64,000 nucleotides of DNA from Mactromeris polynyma (GCA_032209605.1 JASFXZ010000007.1:23186264-23250263), one strand, 5' to 3'. Shown: positions 45,546 to 57,362, numbered from the stretch's first letter. Made by a program: numbers and translations. Notes: generated by a model from the letters alone, not told the origin.

Positions 45546-47240
45546 TTTAAAGTACATCAATTCAATGAAATAGTATGGTAAAAACATACCTGAAGTTGAC
45601 ATAAAAGCGCAAGCTGCGTTGTAGTCTAGTATCCATTGCAATCTTGGTCAAAGAAGAATGTGACGCATCGCCTGCTTCAAGCCATTTTTTCCCTCCATCT
45701 GGTTCATTTAGTGGTTCATGTTCACAAGCAGCTGCAATTGCATTGCCCCCCAAACACCATTCATGAACATCTACTACATGATGTAGAACACCTCTCCATC
45801 TAGCCTGTAACAGACAATACATTACCAGAACAATAGTAAACAACTATAAACCACTGCTGCAATATGGAAAAGTCATTATGTACTGATAATATAATATGTA
45901 TATTATAAATATATTCATATTATCCAGTCAGGGTGCAATGATCAGTTTGCTATAATTGAATACCAAATGTCATGTAGAGTTGCAAACATGAATTTGAGAA
46001 TGATATGGAACAGCATAATTGATTACCAGATTATACAGCATTATTGACACCAAAAACATTCTCACCCACAAAAATATCATTTATTTCATAAAACATGAAA
46101 TTTCATTGGTGACATTCTTCAATAGTAACATTATGTCATGAAAATTCAAGTGTTTACATTGGTACTTCAAGAAATATAATTATGGCTATTATATAGTTCA
46201 ATTGAATTGTTTATCAATTTAGTCACAAATTATTATACATAAAGTAAACACATAAAGTACTTTGGATCAACTATTCTGTGATGTTTGCATATTAGGAATT
46301 ACATATTCTTACCAACATAGCATATTCGTTTCCATTAGCCTTTCTACTGCAATACCAGAAATGGTTAATAATGTCTGGAACCCATGGTCTTAGATCAGTA
46401 TTCTTCTTTTCAGCTGCAGCCTGAAGATGAGAATACTAACATTAAGTTTTGAATAATATTATTTAATGGATTTTTTTAAACAGAATTGAGAATGTCAGTT
46501 GAAATATTAATCCACATGAGAGATTGTGAAATGTAAAAAAGTTGTCATCATATAATGTTATACATAACTTTTCCTCAAATAATTTACAAAATAGAAAAAA
46601 ATAGAATTACAAGCACATGATGTCTGGCTAAATCCCCATATTTGAAACATCAGATACTGTAATGGACTATTTTGAATCAATACAATTATGGTATCGTTAC
46701 TTTTGACTAACATGGAGCCATAGTGCAACCTACTTTGATAGCAGCAGAAAGATATGATCCAACTATTTCAATATGTACAATAGTGTCTCTATGATACCAC
46801 CAGTAATATATACAATTTGAATGTTTTCTAGTAAATAATAACTCACTGCCACCAATTTCTTGCCAAGATTTTTGGCTCTGTGCCAGGTATCAAATGAGTG
46901 AAATACATCTGGGTGTTCCTTGGCTGAAAATGTACAAATAATGTACAAATAAATTACTGAAATCTAAGTTCATATGTATTACATATCAACAGATTATGAT
47001 GACCATAGACAGGTTATGAAAGTACATGTAACTGAGATGACATATTTGCAGTGTCAGCCATCTAGCTGGTATTTCAATAACTGGTAATACAATAAGAGAA
47101 GACTCATAAACGTTTCCCCCCACCACTCAATAAACATTACATCCAGTCATGGTGCAATGTATTTATTTACTAAATTTACAGATTGAATATCATTTACCTC
47201 AAGAATTGAAGATTTAAAATTTTCATAAGAAAATGCATAC

Positions 47241-47478
47241 CAATGAAAGCTGCAACTGTGGTACTGGCATCTGTACATATTTCTTTAACATATGATTCCA
47301 CTATCCCTCAGTGACTGAAGTGCTCGCTTCAATCCCTCTTTTTCCATGGAAGTAGACTTTAAGTCTGTCTCTCTTTTGTTTATTATTTCACATGCCACAA
47401 TGTCTTTGGACTCATACTCGATCAATGTGTAGGTGCAGTATTGAGCACAATGTCCTGGAGAGTCCATACGGCCATCAC
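47241..47478 (-). CDS. Transposase-like exon 7 with frameshift
   Basis: Starts GT|GAT after TTTAG and encodes GDGRMDSPGHCAQYCTYTLI, EYESKDIVACEIINKRETDL and GLKRALQSLRDSGII. It then shifts frame to KEICTDASTTVAAFI. Exon length (238) is one base more than the flanking phases allow. The extra base lies near 47290, in a non-homopolymer context. Confidence 0.8.
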
Positions 47479-47765
47479 CTAAACAACAGTAAAATTCAGT
47501 TAGAAAATACTTCTGACCATAAGCTATCAATGACTGGACCACATTGGCAGTTCACAGTGAATGCTTAGCTCAGAGGTAGAAAGAATACTGATAGTAAATC
47601 TGTGTTCGAAGTTCCATTTAAAACATGGAATGATTATTGAGATATCTGCATGCAAAACTTAACTTAGTGGGCATCACTCCATTTATACTGGGTGAGCCAA
47701 TTATTCTTCAATTAGTCAAGCTAATAAAGAAAAAATGCTAAGCTGTATGTAGTAAATGTGGTTAC

Positions 47766-48045
47766 CTGCCACAGTAATTGCTTGATCTATGTACTTCATT
47801 CTATTCTCCTGCATGAGTTTCCCAAACGATTCCTTTATAACAGGAACACAATGTTTGCTTTGGAGTTGGTAGTGAGTTGTTTTTGCTGTCAGTCCAAGTC
47901 CAAAAAACTTAAACATTTGTTTGACTTTGTCAAAATTGTTCCCACTACAAATTAATGCAGACGACAGCAAAACATCACCAGCCCAACGCTTCTTGATCCT
48001 TGGCTGTGAGGACCATTTCCTTACAGTATGTTGATTATTACATTT
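47766..48045 (-). CDS. Transposase-like exon 6
   Basis: Encodes KCNNQHTVRKWSSQPRIKKR, WAGDVLLSSALICSGNNFDK and VKQMFKFFGLGLTAKTTHYQ, the conserved part before the first catalytic region. Its phases fit both neighbours. Confidence 0.8.
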
Positions 48046-48575
48046 CTGAAAGTATAAGGAGGAAAATATGTATCTTCAGTAATGACAGATATAATCAATG
48101 AAGAGAATCAGTAAATTTGTATTGCAATATATACATAAAAGAGAGTATAAAAAACAATTAACGAAAGCAAAACTATTATTTTACATGATAATGGCTGATA
48201 TGGAGTGCACGATAAATATGTTTTAACATACATGATTGTTTATCCATTGTATAATGTCATTACCCAAGAAATGCAGGCAGATGTACAAATCATCTTCATA
48301 TTTGCCTCAACAACGCCACCACATGCTTTTCGGTTACAACATGTAGGAACTTTCAAACTTGCTAGTGACAGAAGTTCTGTTGCAAAGCATATAGCTTTCA
48401 TTTCCCCAACCAGATCTCTTTCTGGTACGTCGTCATTATCACTATCACTAGTATCTGACAGGGTATCAGAAGAATCAGATACGCCAAGTATAGCATTCCC
48501 GATTTTTATTTATATTTTTATGAACTAAGCAACTACTTATATAATGACAAGTGAATAGTCAATTGTTCAACTTTG

Positions 48576-48752
48576 TACACTCTAATCTGTCTGTGAAACC
48601 ACCCATGGGAAGGACAAATTGTGGTCTTAATTGACAAATGGTCTTTGTTCAGAGGTCAAATACAGTAGAATGTTTGTTTTGAGCTTAAATGATGGTCTTT
48701 ACAGGCAAGTGGACTTTATTCAATGGTGGTCGCTTACACAGGCTTGACTGTA
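48576..48752 (+). mobile_element. MITE, CAGTCAAACCTG family, copy 4
   Basis: A diverged copy with TACACTCTAATCTGTCTG at the left, ACCCATGGGA inside and CAGGCTTGACTGTA at the right. It lies in an intron of the transposase-like gene. Confidence 0.75.
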
Positions 48753-48951
48753 CATTGTAATACACAAACATTAAGTGACACAATGAAACTTTGTTGTAAT
48801 GAGTTTCAAGCATTGAGTATTAACAAAACCAGGATACAGCATATTAACGTATACAAGTATTTACATAGCGAGCATAACATCGAGTTTCAATAGACATTTC
48901 ACAAGGATTGTGATATAACAAGATCACTTTTTACATAATTTTAGACATACC

Positions 48952-49180
48952 GCCTCCCATGGTCGAGTGGTTAAGGCATCCACCTTGGGAGTGGGAGGTC
49001 GAAGGTTCAAATCCCGGTAGGGTCCATTCTGATATGGCCAGTTGGTGAGCCGCCAGCTAACTGTGTGCCTATCTGCCTGGCATAAATTGATAGGAATCAG
49101 GAAGTTATGTGCTAGTGAAGTAGGTGTCTCATAAGTCAGAAATGGCTGGCCCTTTAATTGGGCTGCATAACATTCACTGC
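48952..49180 (+). repeat. tRNA-Pro-like SINE, plus strand
   Basis: Head: CCGCCTCCCATGGTCGAGTG, stem-loop CCACCTTGGGAGTGG (TGG), B-box GGTTCAAATCCC. The body ends near AGAAATGGCTGGCCC. Same family as 24955-25206. Confidence 0.8.
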
Positions 49181-49261
49181 ATTATATCATTCTTAGCATA
49201 CATGTTTCATTACAAGGATGGTAGTCAAAAAAGCAATCTATGATGGCAATCACACTGATAC

Positions 49262-49335
49262 TAGGTCTTTCCAGATAGCTCAGTCTGTAGAGTCTCTGAT
49301 TTGTGATCTGGCATTGAAGGCTCAAATCAAGGTGG
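49262..49335 (+). repeat. tRNA-like sequence (His-like loop)
   Basis: AGATAGCTCAGTCTGTAGAG, a GTG-type loop and GGCTCAAATCAAGG suggest a degenerate tRNA-derived repeat; the arms pair poorly. Confidence 0.4.
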
Positions 49336-50728
49336 TGCCACAACTACCTGAGTGTGGAAATCGTCATCTCTGCTTTTTTTCATGAGAGTACATGTACATT
49401 GTCAGCTATGTGCAGAGTCATGACGTGCTATAGATAGTAACACCAGAGGCATGTTAAGTAACTGACCGCCTTGAATGACTTTACAGAAAATAGGATATTA
49501 AAACCCAAAAAACATAAAAATGTCACTAGAACTGCAATACCTTGCTGCCATGTCCAGCACAAATGCATCCCCATCTTCACTGCTACTGCTGCAATAATCA
49601 TCTTCATATGCCTCTTCATCTTCACTTAGAGCAGGTTGGTAGCTTGCATCACGCTTTTTAGATCCAATGCCCTCCTCAACTTCGTAGGATATACTGCAGA
49701 TAAAAATACACATTTAAAAAAAATGAAATCCTGTATGAAAGCATTATAGACAGAATCATAGATCATTTACAACTACATCAACAGTGCGCATATTGGTGTG
49801 TAATTTGTATTAATTGAGTAGCAAATGTCCTTACTTAATAAAAGACCCTTCTGTAGCTTGTGCTTTTCGTCTGTATCTTTCTGTGAGGTTTACATCTTCA
49901 AACCCAGACATTTCCGATTGTGGTCTATATAAAAATAAAAGGGAACTTGTAGGTATGCAAAAAAATGTAAGGGTTTTGTAATACAATGGATATTACAATA
50001 TAGATTTAAATAGGCCTTGACATATACAACAATACCATTTGTCAGTATCAGGGATTTTTGTTATCATGACAACGTTTAAAATCAAAAACAGAAATAAGTT
50101 TGACATACATGTATATCCTTATCATCTGCATTAAATATCACTCCAACAGTAACCACAATAATGTATCAATATAATTATATTGCAAGATGCAACTATCAGT
50201 ATCACTGACATAATGTCAGACTCAAGAGTGAATACTTTTAGATATTTGTCAAAATGGTACAAATACTAGATATATAAATATGAAGTATAAAGTTATAAGT
50301 GTCTGTGGCAAATTTGGAGTTAAAGGAACCATCAGATCAACAGGATCATATGGATTTATCTTCACATTGGGATCTAGCTGTATTTAAGGATTAGTTGGAT
50401 TCTTTACACAGTATATAAGGGCTTTTAAGGCATTGTCATTATGAAGTAAGGAGTCACTCAGTCTGTTAGTTCGTTATTGCGTGTTGGATATATCTTTGAA
50501 TACTGTGGGATTAAACATTGTGGAGCGAACCTCGTGTCACTTAGTTATTCCTCCCACCCCCCGTAGAACTTTTGAGTTGTTACATGTCATTATAATTTAT
50601 ATCATTTAGCAATAATAGACGAGCAGGTGTCATTATATCATTTAGCAGTAATAGACAAGCAGTTTCTTTAATGTAAACTACACAACATTACTTATGATTA
50701 TGCTGAAGTCTATTATTGTAACACTCAC

Positions 50729-50925
50729 CATCTTGTCCAGATGCTGACACGTCTGATACTGCTGGATCAAAGGTTGAGACACCTGCTACTGAGTAAGAAT
50801 CCACTGGTGTTGAATGAGCTACTGTACTTGCTTTTAATGGCGTAACATGGGATGGTTTCACATTTACAAATGCTGGTTGAACTTGAACATGGGTCGGTGT
50901 TGATTGACTTGCACGAGTGTGATCC
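50729..50925 (-). CDS. Transposase-like exon 2
   Basis: Encodes a Ser/Thr/Val-rich segment (DHTRASQSTPTHVQVQPAFV ... AVSDVSASGQDG). Its entry phase 2 fits exon 1 only if that exon ends at the GC donor ATG|GCAAGT. Its exit (GATG|GTGAGT, phase 1) does not fit exon 3, so a base is lost or an exon is missing. Confidence 0.6.
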
Positions 50926-51325
50926 CTAAATACCAGAAAATATCACTTATCATTGACATATACAACTGCATATAAACAAATATAAACACTAACTCAGAGA
51001 CATATTGTATACGTCCCTGATAGAAAAAGTATGGAACGTTACAAACTTACACATTAATATTTGACAGTACCAGTGTATCAACTAAAATTATTAGTAGGCT
51101 ACTATATCCATACTATTGTATATATCTTGATAAATTATAATGTAGCTCTGACAATGCACATGTGAAGTATTAAATAAATTCGCAGAGTACTTAATTCTAT
51201 GCTAACAAACAAAAAGGATATATATAAACGCTTTTGGATAACTAAAACTCGCGTACAAGACGTCTATCATGACACTTGCAATCAATGTTACTCGGGTTGT
51301 GTAATTACCCCTTGGGAGCCCCTTA

Positions 51326-54300
51326 GATAGATAGATAGATAGATTTTATTCAGTATTGGTTGCACAAACATGGAAATTTAAAAACAACATGTATAATAAA
51401 ACAATTGAGATACATACATGTGAATTTGTAAACAACCATGACAAGCATACCAACACTAAGGATTACACAAAAAAGAGAGAACTCTTATTTCCATTGTGGT
51501 CCTTTAGTGTTGGTGGCATGACATAGAGAGGCATCTCTAATAATGAGAATAATAATAATAATAATAAATTGCACAAATGTATCAGGTATAGTCTTAGGGT
51601 GGTATCACAGTTATTCTACTACAGGGTGCTAAGTTTAATATTACATGTAAATGTATCTACAATCAATATCACAGATTTTAAATAAATTAAAAAACATGTT
51701 TAAGTGAAACAGGTTCCAATACTGAAATGCATTAATGTGAATAAACAAGTAGCTAAATGAATAAATAAATAAATATATAAAAATAAATTAATTAAATTCT
51801 TAATAAAATAGATTCATTTAATGGATAAATAATATAAATAAAATAAATAAATAGTTAAATCACTTTAAGATTCTAAATTGTCTAAAAAATGTGTTTTTAC
51901 TTTAGTTTTAAAATCAGCCAACTTTTCCGTGTGTGCTATACTAGCAGGCAATTGATTCCAAAGGGTTATACCAGAAAAGAAAAAGGATTTAGACCCAAAA
52001 CCTTTGACCTTTGGCACCGCAAACCCCCCCTGTCCACTCAGTCTAGTTTTATAGGAATGTATAGAGTCTTGAGATATAAAATGGTCTACCATATAGTCTG
52101 GGGCTAAGTTGTTTTTAATTCTAAAAACATGACACAGAATAATTTGGTGTACACGTTTATTGACTGGTAACCAATTAAGGGATTTGAAATGGACATGACC
52201 TATGTGTGACCTTGCATCAAGGTCAAGCACAAACCTGATTAACTTATTTTGGGTGGTTTGGAGTTTGGATTTAAGGGACTGGGTCAGACTATTATACCAT
52301 ATAGAACAGGCATAGTCAAAATGACATTGGATAAGGGCCATAACCAGGAGTTTCTTGGTGTGTTGGGTAAGGTAACCTTTTTTACGATATAAATATTTTA
52401 ACCTTGCATTAGCCCTTTTAAGTATAGAGCGGGCCATGAAATCAAATGATAATGTCTGATCAATAGTTGCACCAAGATATTTTACAGCAGAGGTGGGTTC
52501 AATAATAGTACCGTTACATGAAATATCAAGAGTAGAGTTTGACCTAAGTCTATGTTTAGACCCGAATAGAATGGACTCAGTTTTACCCAAATGGAGTGAT
52601 AACTTGTTATCCACTAACCATTGACTAACAAGATGCAGGTCATTTTTTAAAGATGATTCTACAGTTGACTTACATTTACCTGAAACTAAAATACCAGAAT
52701 CATCAGCATATAACAAAAGCTTGTTTTTAACCACAGCTGACATATCATTAACATAAATTAAAAATAAAAGAGGGCCAAGTATGGACCCCTGTGGAACTCC
52801 ACATGTTATAGGAGCTGTAGCAGAATGGGTACCAGAGACATCTACTAATTGTTGCCTATCAGACAGATATGATTCAAACCATCTTAAAATATCATCCCCA
52901 AGGCCTGCAGCTCTGAGCTTCATTAGAAGAATAGAGTGGTCTACTGTGTCAAAAGCCTTTTGGAGGTCTAAAAGAATCATGCCTATTACATTACCTTTAT
53001 CCATCTCATTCCTTATGAAGTCAGTTAGATGTATTAGACAGGTGTCTGTAGAAAACTTACTTCTAAAACCAGACTGAAATTTATACAATAATGTGTTTTC
53101 CCTAAAGTAGGTTTCAACTTGATCATAAACAATCTTTTCATAAATTTTAGAAACAATACTAAGAATTGAAACAGGGCGGTAGTTACCGACAGATGTTTTG
53201 TCATTTTTCTTGAATATAGGGACAACTCTAGCTGATTTTAGATCCTCTGGTACCACACCCTGAATGAGGGACAAATTTATGACATGGGCAAGTGGTTCAG
53301 CAATGATGGCAGCTCCATCTTTAATAAATCGGGCCGGAATACCATCTAAACCTGTAGCTTTGTTTGCACTAAGCTGAGTTAAATATTTCAATACCTGATT
53401 TTCAGAAACTAAAGAAAAGGAGTAGCTATTCAACACTACACCTAAATTGGCATAAAATTTTGTAACAAAAGATTTTCCAAACTTGTTAATACAAACTGGC
53501 AATTTTTCAACAAGCTTTGAAGCAACTGTAGTATAAAATGAGTTAAAACAATCTGCAATAATTTTCTTATCAAAACAAATATCACCCTCAATATTAAGAC
53601 ATATATTGGTACTTGAAGAAGATAACCCTTTCTTGGAGGGCAAACCAAGATTTTTAAGAATAGACCAGAGTGACTTGGAATCATTTTTATTGTCTTCAAG
53701 GGACTCAGTAAAAAAGCTTTTCTTAGCAGAATCAATCATATATTGTGTTTTGTTTCTAAAAGATTTAAAAGTACTATAATTTTCAGCACTTTTGTCATTT
53801 TTATACTTTTTAAAAGCCAAATCTCTCTGTTCTATTGCATTTAAAATATCAGTATTAATCCATGGTTCTGTTCTTTGTTTAATTCGAAGTTGCTTAACTG
53901 GAGCAATATTATCCACAACAGACATAAAAATATTCTTAAAGAGATCCCACGCAACAGACGCACTGTCAGAAAGATTAACACTGGACCAATCTGCAGCCAA
54001 CAAACTTGCATGAAAATCCTCACAACTATAATGTTTCATAGAACGAGTAGTAATGTTATTGTGAGTTCCAACGAAGGACTTATTCACCTTTCGTGTACAA
54101 AATATCATATAGTGGTCACTAAAACTGGTTTCAATAACTCCAGATTGAGAAATGTTATTTGAATCAGAAACTAATATCAGATCAATAATGGTTGATGTTG
54201 TACTACAAGTTCTTGTAAAATCATGAATTAATTGAGTAAAATTAAACATATCAATGAAAGAGTTAAAAGTAGAAAATAGAGTTGATGTTCTAGAAGTTTT

Positions 54301-55140
54301 TGAAACGTCAGTATTAAAATCTCCTAATAAAATAGTTTCATACTCGGAAAAGTGACTTGTTGATGAACACACACTGTCTAAAATATCATAAAAGTTAGTT
54401 TGGTTGGGAGGTCTGTAGATAACGCCACAAAGAATAGGTTTTGATTTTGGTAGAAGGATTTCTAGCCAAGTTGCTTCTAGATCCTCATGAGTCAAGTCAC
54501 AACGACTGTTGTAAGATAAATCTTTCCGTATATATATGAGGACTCCGCCTCCGTGACGATTTCGGTCCCTACGTTGTATGAGATAGTTGTTGATACAAAT
54601 TTCAGCATCTGGCACAGAGTCGTCGAGCCAAGTTTCGGATATAAAAATACATGCTGCTTTCGAACGGCGTGAAATAATTCGAATTTCGTCCAATTTTGGA
54701 ATAAGGCTTCGCACATTCATGTGAATAAAATGAAGGCCACGTTTGGTAAATGCCTTGTAATCAGAATTACAACTATCACTAGCTGGTCCTGGACATGGAT
54801 GAACATCACCACACAACAGCAAACACACTGATAAAAAATTACTATGTCTCTGAGTAGAATAATAGGACGTAGAGCTCTTCTTAGGATATGTTCCATGTAA
54901 ACTTGTAAAATTATGATAAAAGGTAAGTTGGCCATATGTGAATGGCAATAGTGCAACAGTATCCGAAATCCAGTTGACATCCGAATACTGGTACACTTCA
55001 TATTTATGTAAATAATCTTCGTCTGTGACGCGTAAAATATAAAATGACAATGTCAACAATGTCTTCAGGATATCCATCAAATACCTGTATGTTACATTTA
55101 TGGTGTAAATAGTTTCTTCTTGTAAAAATGATAATCTAAA
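51326..55140 (-). mobile_element. Full-length LINE (non-LTR retrotransposon)
   Basis: The element runs on the minus strand from about 55.1 kb to a 3' end of AATAAAATCTATCTATCTA repeats at 51326-51350. A short 3' untranslated region includes an (AAT)n run at 51543-51567. The 5' limit and target duplication were not found. It sits in intron 1 of the transposase-like gene, same orientation. Confidence 0.8.
51865..55080 (-). CDS. LINE ORF2: endonuclease and reverse transcriptase, intact
   Basis: A 1071-residue open frame without interruption. Residues ~90-98 read GDVHPCPGP, like the 2A-type D-V-E-x-N-P-G-P motif of several non-LTR elements but with His and Cys changes. Endonuclease motifs follow: MNVRSL (121), SETW (148), LLGDFNTD (251), TIIDLIL (297) and SDH (321). 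RT motifs: YRPVSIL (634), GFRSKFSTDT (671), LLDLQKAFDTVDH (703), CGVPQGSILGPLLFLIYVND (760) and LLLYADD (788). The C-terminal part has WLPVNKRV and KSFFFSGITLWNQLP. The style is that of the CR1/L2/Jockey superfamily; the clade is not fixed. An intact frame beside broken host genes implies recent insertion. Confidence 0.92.
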   Translation of the reverse strand: MMDILKTLLTLSFYILRVTDEDYLHKYEVYQYSDVNWISDTVALLPFTYGQLTFYHNFTSLHGTYPKKSSTSYYSTQRHSNFLSVCLLLCGDVHPCPGPASDSCNSDYKAFTKRGLHFIHMNVRSLIPKLDEIRIISRRSKAACIFISETWLDDSVPDAEICINNYLIQRRDRNRHGGGVLIYIRKDLSYNSRCDLTHEDLEATWLEILLPKSKPILCGVIYRPPNQTNFYDILDSVCSSTSHFSEYETILLGDFNTDVSKTSRTSTLFSTFNSFIDMFNFTQLIHDFTRTCSTTSTIIDLILVSDSNNISQSGVIETSFSDHYMIFCTRKVNKSFVGTHNNITTRSMKHYSCEDFHASLLAADWSSVNLSDSASVAWDLFKNIFMSVVDNIAPVKQLRIKQRTEPWINTDILNAIEQRDLAFKKYKNDKSAENYSTFKSFRNKTQYMIDSAKKSFFTESLEDNKNDSKSLWSILKNLGLPSKKGLSSSSTNICLNIEGDICFDKKIIADCFNSFYTTVASKLVEKLPVCINKFGKSFVTKFYANLGVVLNSYSFSLVSENQVLKYLTQLSANKATGLDGIPARFIKDGAAIIAEPLAHVINLSLIQGVVPEDLKSARVVPIFKKNDKTSVGNYRPVSILSIVSKIYEKIVYDQVETYFRENTLLYKFQSGFRSKFSTDTCLIHLTDFIRNEMDKGNVIGMILLDLQKAFDTVDHSILLMKLRAAGLGDDILRWFESYLSDRQQLVDVSGTHSATAPITCGVPQGSILGPLLFLIYVNDMSAVVKNKLLLYADDSGILVSGKCKSTVESSLKNDLHLVSQWLVDNKLSLHLGKTESILFGSKHRLRSNSTLDISCNGTIIEPTSAVKYLGATIDQTLSFDFMARSILKRANARLKYLYRKKGYLTQHTKKLLVMALIQCHFDYACSIWYNSLTQSLKSKLQTTQNKLIRFVLDLDARSHIGHVHFKSLNWLPVNKRVHQIILCHVFRIKNNLAPDYMVDHFISQDSIHSYKTRLSGQGGFAVPKVKGFGSKSFFFSGITLWNQLPASIAHTEKLADFKTKVKTHFLDNLES

Positions 55141-55380
55141 TAATTGTAAATAAATGCCTCTCTAGGTTACACACCACCAAAACACCAAAACACCACCCTT
55201 ACATTTGACAAGATAATAACATCGAGTTTCATGCGTAAAACTGGAAATCCATTAAATAGATGTAATCAAATAAGATTTATCCGTTAAGTTATGACATGTA
55301 GTAATAAAAACAAGTGGGATAAAGAGATTATATGTTTTAACAAAATCGTAAGTTTTTAAAAAACAACTTCATGAACTTGC

Positions 55381-55577
55381 CATAAATCAAGCAGCATTTT
55401 CGTCACTTCTCCGTTCGTTTTGGCATTGATTTCGCTCTTAATGGCATTCCAGCGATTCCAACAACTTTCCGACACTCGGATCACATGCGTTGACTCAGCA
55501 TATCGCTTTCTACAGGCTATTTTAGTCTCTTTCTTCTGTTGTTCCGTCTTTCGAATTAACCGCGGTTTGTCAGCCAT
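55381..55577 (-). CDS. Transposase-like exon 1
   Basis: ATG at 55577 opens MADKPRLIRKTEQQKKETKI and ...WNAIKSEINAKTNGEVTKML, LDLW. It reads into a stop 9 codons past the proposed GC donor (ATG|GCAAGT). The Lys/Arg-rich start resembles DNA-binding or nuclear signals of the family. No other exon in the window shares its style, but its phase fits exon 2. Confidence 0.55.
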
Positions 55578-55699
55578 ATTGCTCGATCTGTTATGATTTC
55601 GTTTCAAATTCGCGCATGCGCAGTGCGACTCGAAGGTAATATTTGCATATGAACTTGACGTACACGTCAAGTTAGTGATACCCTGATGTTTTTCCCTTT

Positions 55700-57150
55700 T
55701 TTTAATGGAAAACGATCGATTTACTCAAAATTTTCGACAGATTTGATGAACTTATACATAACTGACATAGATTAAACGTTTTTATTTTTTGGTATAGAAA
55801 TTTTAGCGCAATCATGGTATGTAGCTTTAATAGTAGCCTGAAATACGTAACATATTAAATATATAAAAAACAATTAAACTTGAGTTTCAAAAATACACAC
55901 TATAATATATGGTATATGATATAAAGTCATCATCGATAATCGAAAAGTGTTAAGGCGATATTAGAACAGCACAGAACTTATATACAAACACGTAGACGGA
56001 TAGAGATAAGTTGTGTTACTTAATATGCTGAAAGTATATGTTGAATTGAAAACTTCATATCACACTTGATTTCAGAGTGATCTCAATCTTATTTAAACTT
56101 ATTCATTGAACTGTTATTTTCACATAATTTATAAAACATTTCTCTGTGACGATATGTAGTGTTGACTTCACACATTTGTTGTAATTCATTGTTGATTTTC
56201 GATTATATTCTGGCGTTAATTTTGCAAAATTCGTTTCCATCTTTCGCCACATTTCTGAAATATAAATCATTGAAAACCAAATACAGCATATAGGATATAA
56301 GATGTGATCATTAACTCAAACAAAGAGACTTTGGAGAAACATATTACGATCTATTACATGCTTTAGAATGTCAGACTTACCCACGAGTACGAACAGTACT
56401 GGGTACGAAATGTCAATATATTACGATAATCTGTGCAGAGCGGCATTCTGCTGAGCAGCAATCTCTCTTCAACAATATTATCGAGGTTCCTGTAACATTT
56501 TACAAATTTGGCTTCTCGAAGGAATCATACTATCGTCAACAACCGAAATGTTACATCACACACAATAAGTGGCTATAGATAGGTTGTGTTGTATTTCCTA
56601 ATGCGTATGTTTAAGATATAATTTAAGAAACTTTAATTGACTTGGCATATGATGTACAAGTAATGTGCGCTTCAAATCTCCCGTGCGACCAATAAGGTAT
56701 CTAAGCACAGATACCTACCTGAGCTTATTAATCTCTTGTTATTGCATTTTGTACACTGAGTGCCCAGTAAAAGAGCTGCCAGCACCATTTAGTACTATTT
56801 GAGCCAGGGATAAAACCCACGGCCTCCCACATTCAAAGCGAACACTCTACCAATTGAGCTACTGAGACGGGTTTTGAGAAATTAATATCATCCTATTAGT
56901 TTTGTGCAATACATATCTACGCAGAGCCAGGCGATGTGTATTACTTCTGTGTATTACTATAAAATTAGATAAGCGCGAGTTGTCGCCTAAACTTATACAT
57001 CATACATTATCGATTTCGTCTGCAGTCAAAACACATTTTTGTAAATTTTAAGTAGTTAATTCTGATCGTTAAATCAGAATTCATATTCTGTCGGAAAAGC
57101 ATCTGTAGTATGTAAGTATAATACGACGGTCAGGATTCCTAACAAATGAC
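55700..57150. other. Non-coding stretch
   Basis: Nothing coding is recognised. A degenerate tRNA-like sequence in reverse orientation lies at 56776-56877 (CGTCTCAGTAGCTCAATTGG on the minus strand). Confidence 0.45.
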
Positions 57151-57155
57151 TCGGG

Positions 57156-57362
57156 CTATTCAACCATTGCTATCATGTTCTGCAGAAAATGGCATTTTTT
57201 GCAATATGTAGCACAATAGAATGACGTATGGCACTCACAAAAGAACTTGATGTTGTTTAACTGTATTTGTATTGGTTTTACAATGTATTCACGTAGCTCA
57301 AAATCATCAGAATGGCGCACAACAGTCCAATGTTTGCCGTCATACCACGTGCTCCATTTTCT
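57156..57362 (-). other. Possible exon, unknown product
   Basis: After a good acceptor (GCGATTTTCAG|A) the minus strand reads KWSTWYDGKHWTVVRHSDDF, ELREYIVKPIQIQ and, without a clear donor, a Cys-rich end and stop. It is downstream of the EGF-like exons on the same strand and might be the 3' exon of that gene. I recognise no domain. Confidence 0.25.

Larger units (their letters stand above)
44243..55577 (-). pseudogene. DDE-transposase-like gene, 13 exons, disabled
   Basis: Exons by minus-strand order: 55577-55381, 50925-50729, 49924-49835, 49693-49541, ~48446-48264, 48045-47766, 47478-47241, 46923-46847, 46420-46313, 45804-45590, 45240-45172, 44891-44796, 44498-44243. The protein starts MADKPRLIRKTEQQKK and has an acidic part. 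It then has a Cys-rich region (PTCCNRKACGG), GDGRMDSPGHCAQYCTYTLI, ICTDAS, HSFDTWHRAKNLGKKL, WRGVLHHVVDVHEW, HTGDLESFH and YPVYKARNYLACIDYQHHL. This resembles a family common in cnidarian and molluscan genomes that I take for RNase-H-like transposases: candidate acids are D (GDGRMD), D (TDAS) and E (GDLE). Defects are TAA at 44810-44812, a +1 shift near 47290, and a phase mismatch between exons 2 and 3. The family name is not certain. Confidence 0.75.

Noticed and set aside
45822..46300. Extra exon of the transposase-like gene
   Set aside because: Exons at 46313 and 45590 join in phase 0 without it; nothing conserved is seen between them.
48955..49028. Functional tRNA-Pro gene
   Set aside because: Same body follows a related head at 24955-25206; arms pair imperfectly; SINE.
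51329..51349. Simple tetranucleotide microsatellite
   Set aside because: It is the 3' terminal repeat of the LINE, not an independent locus.
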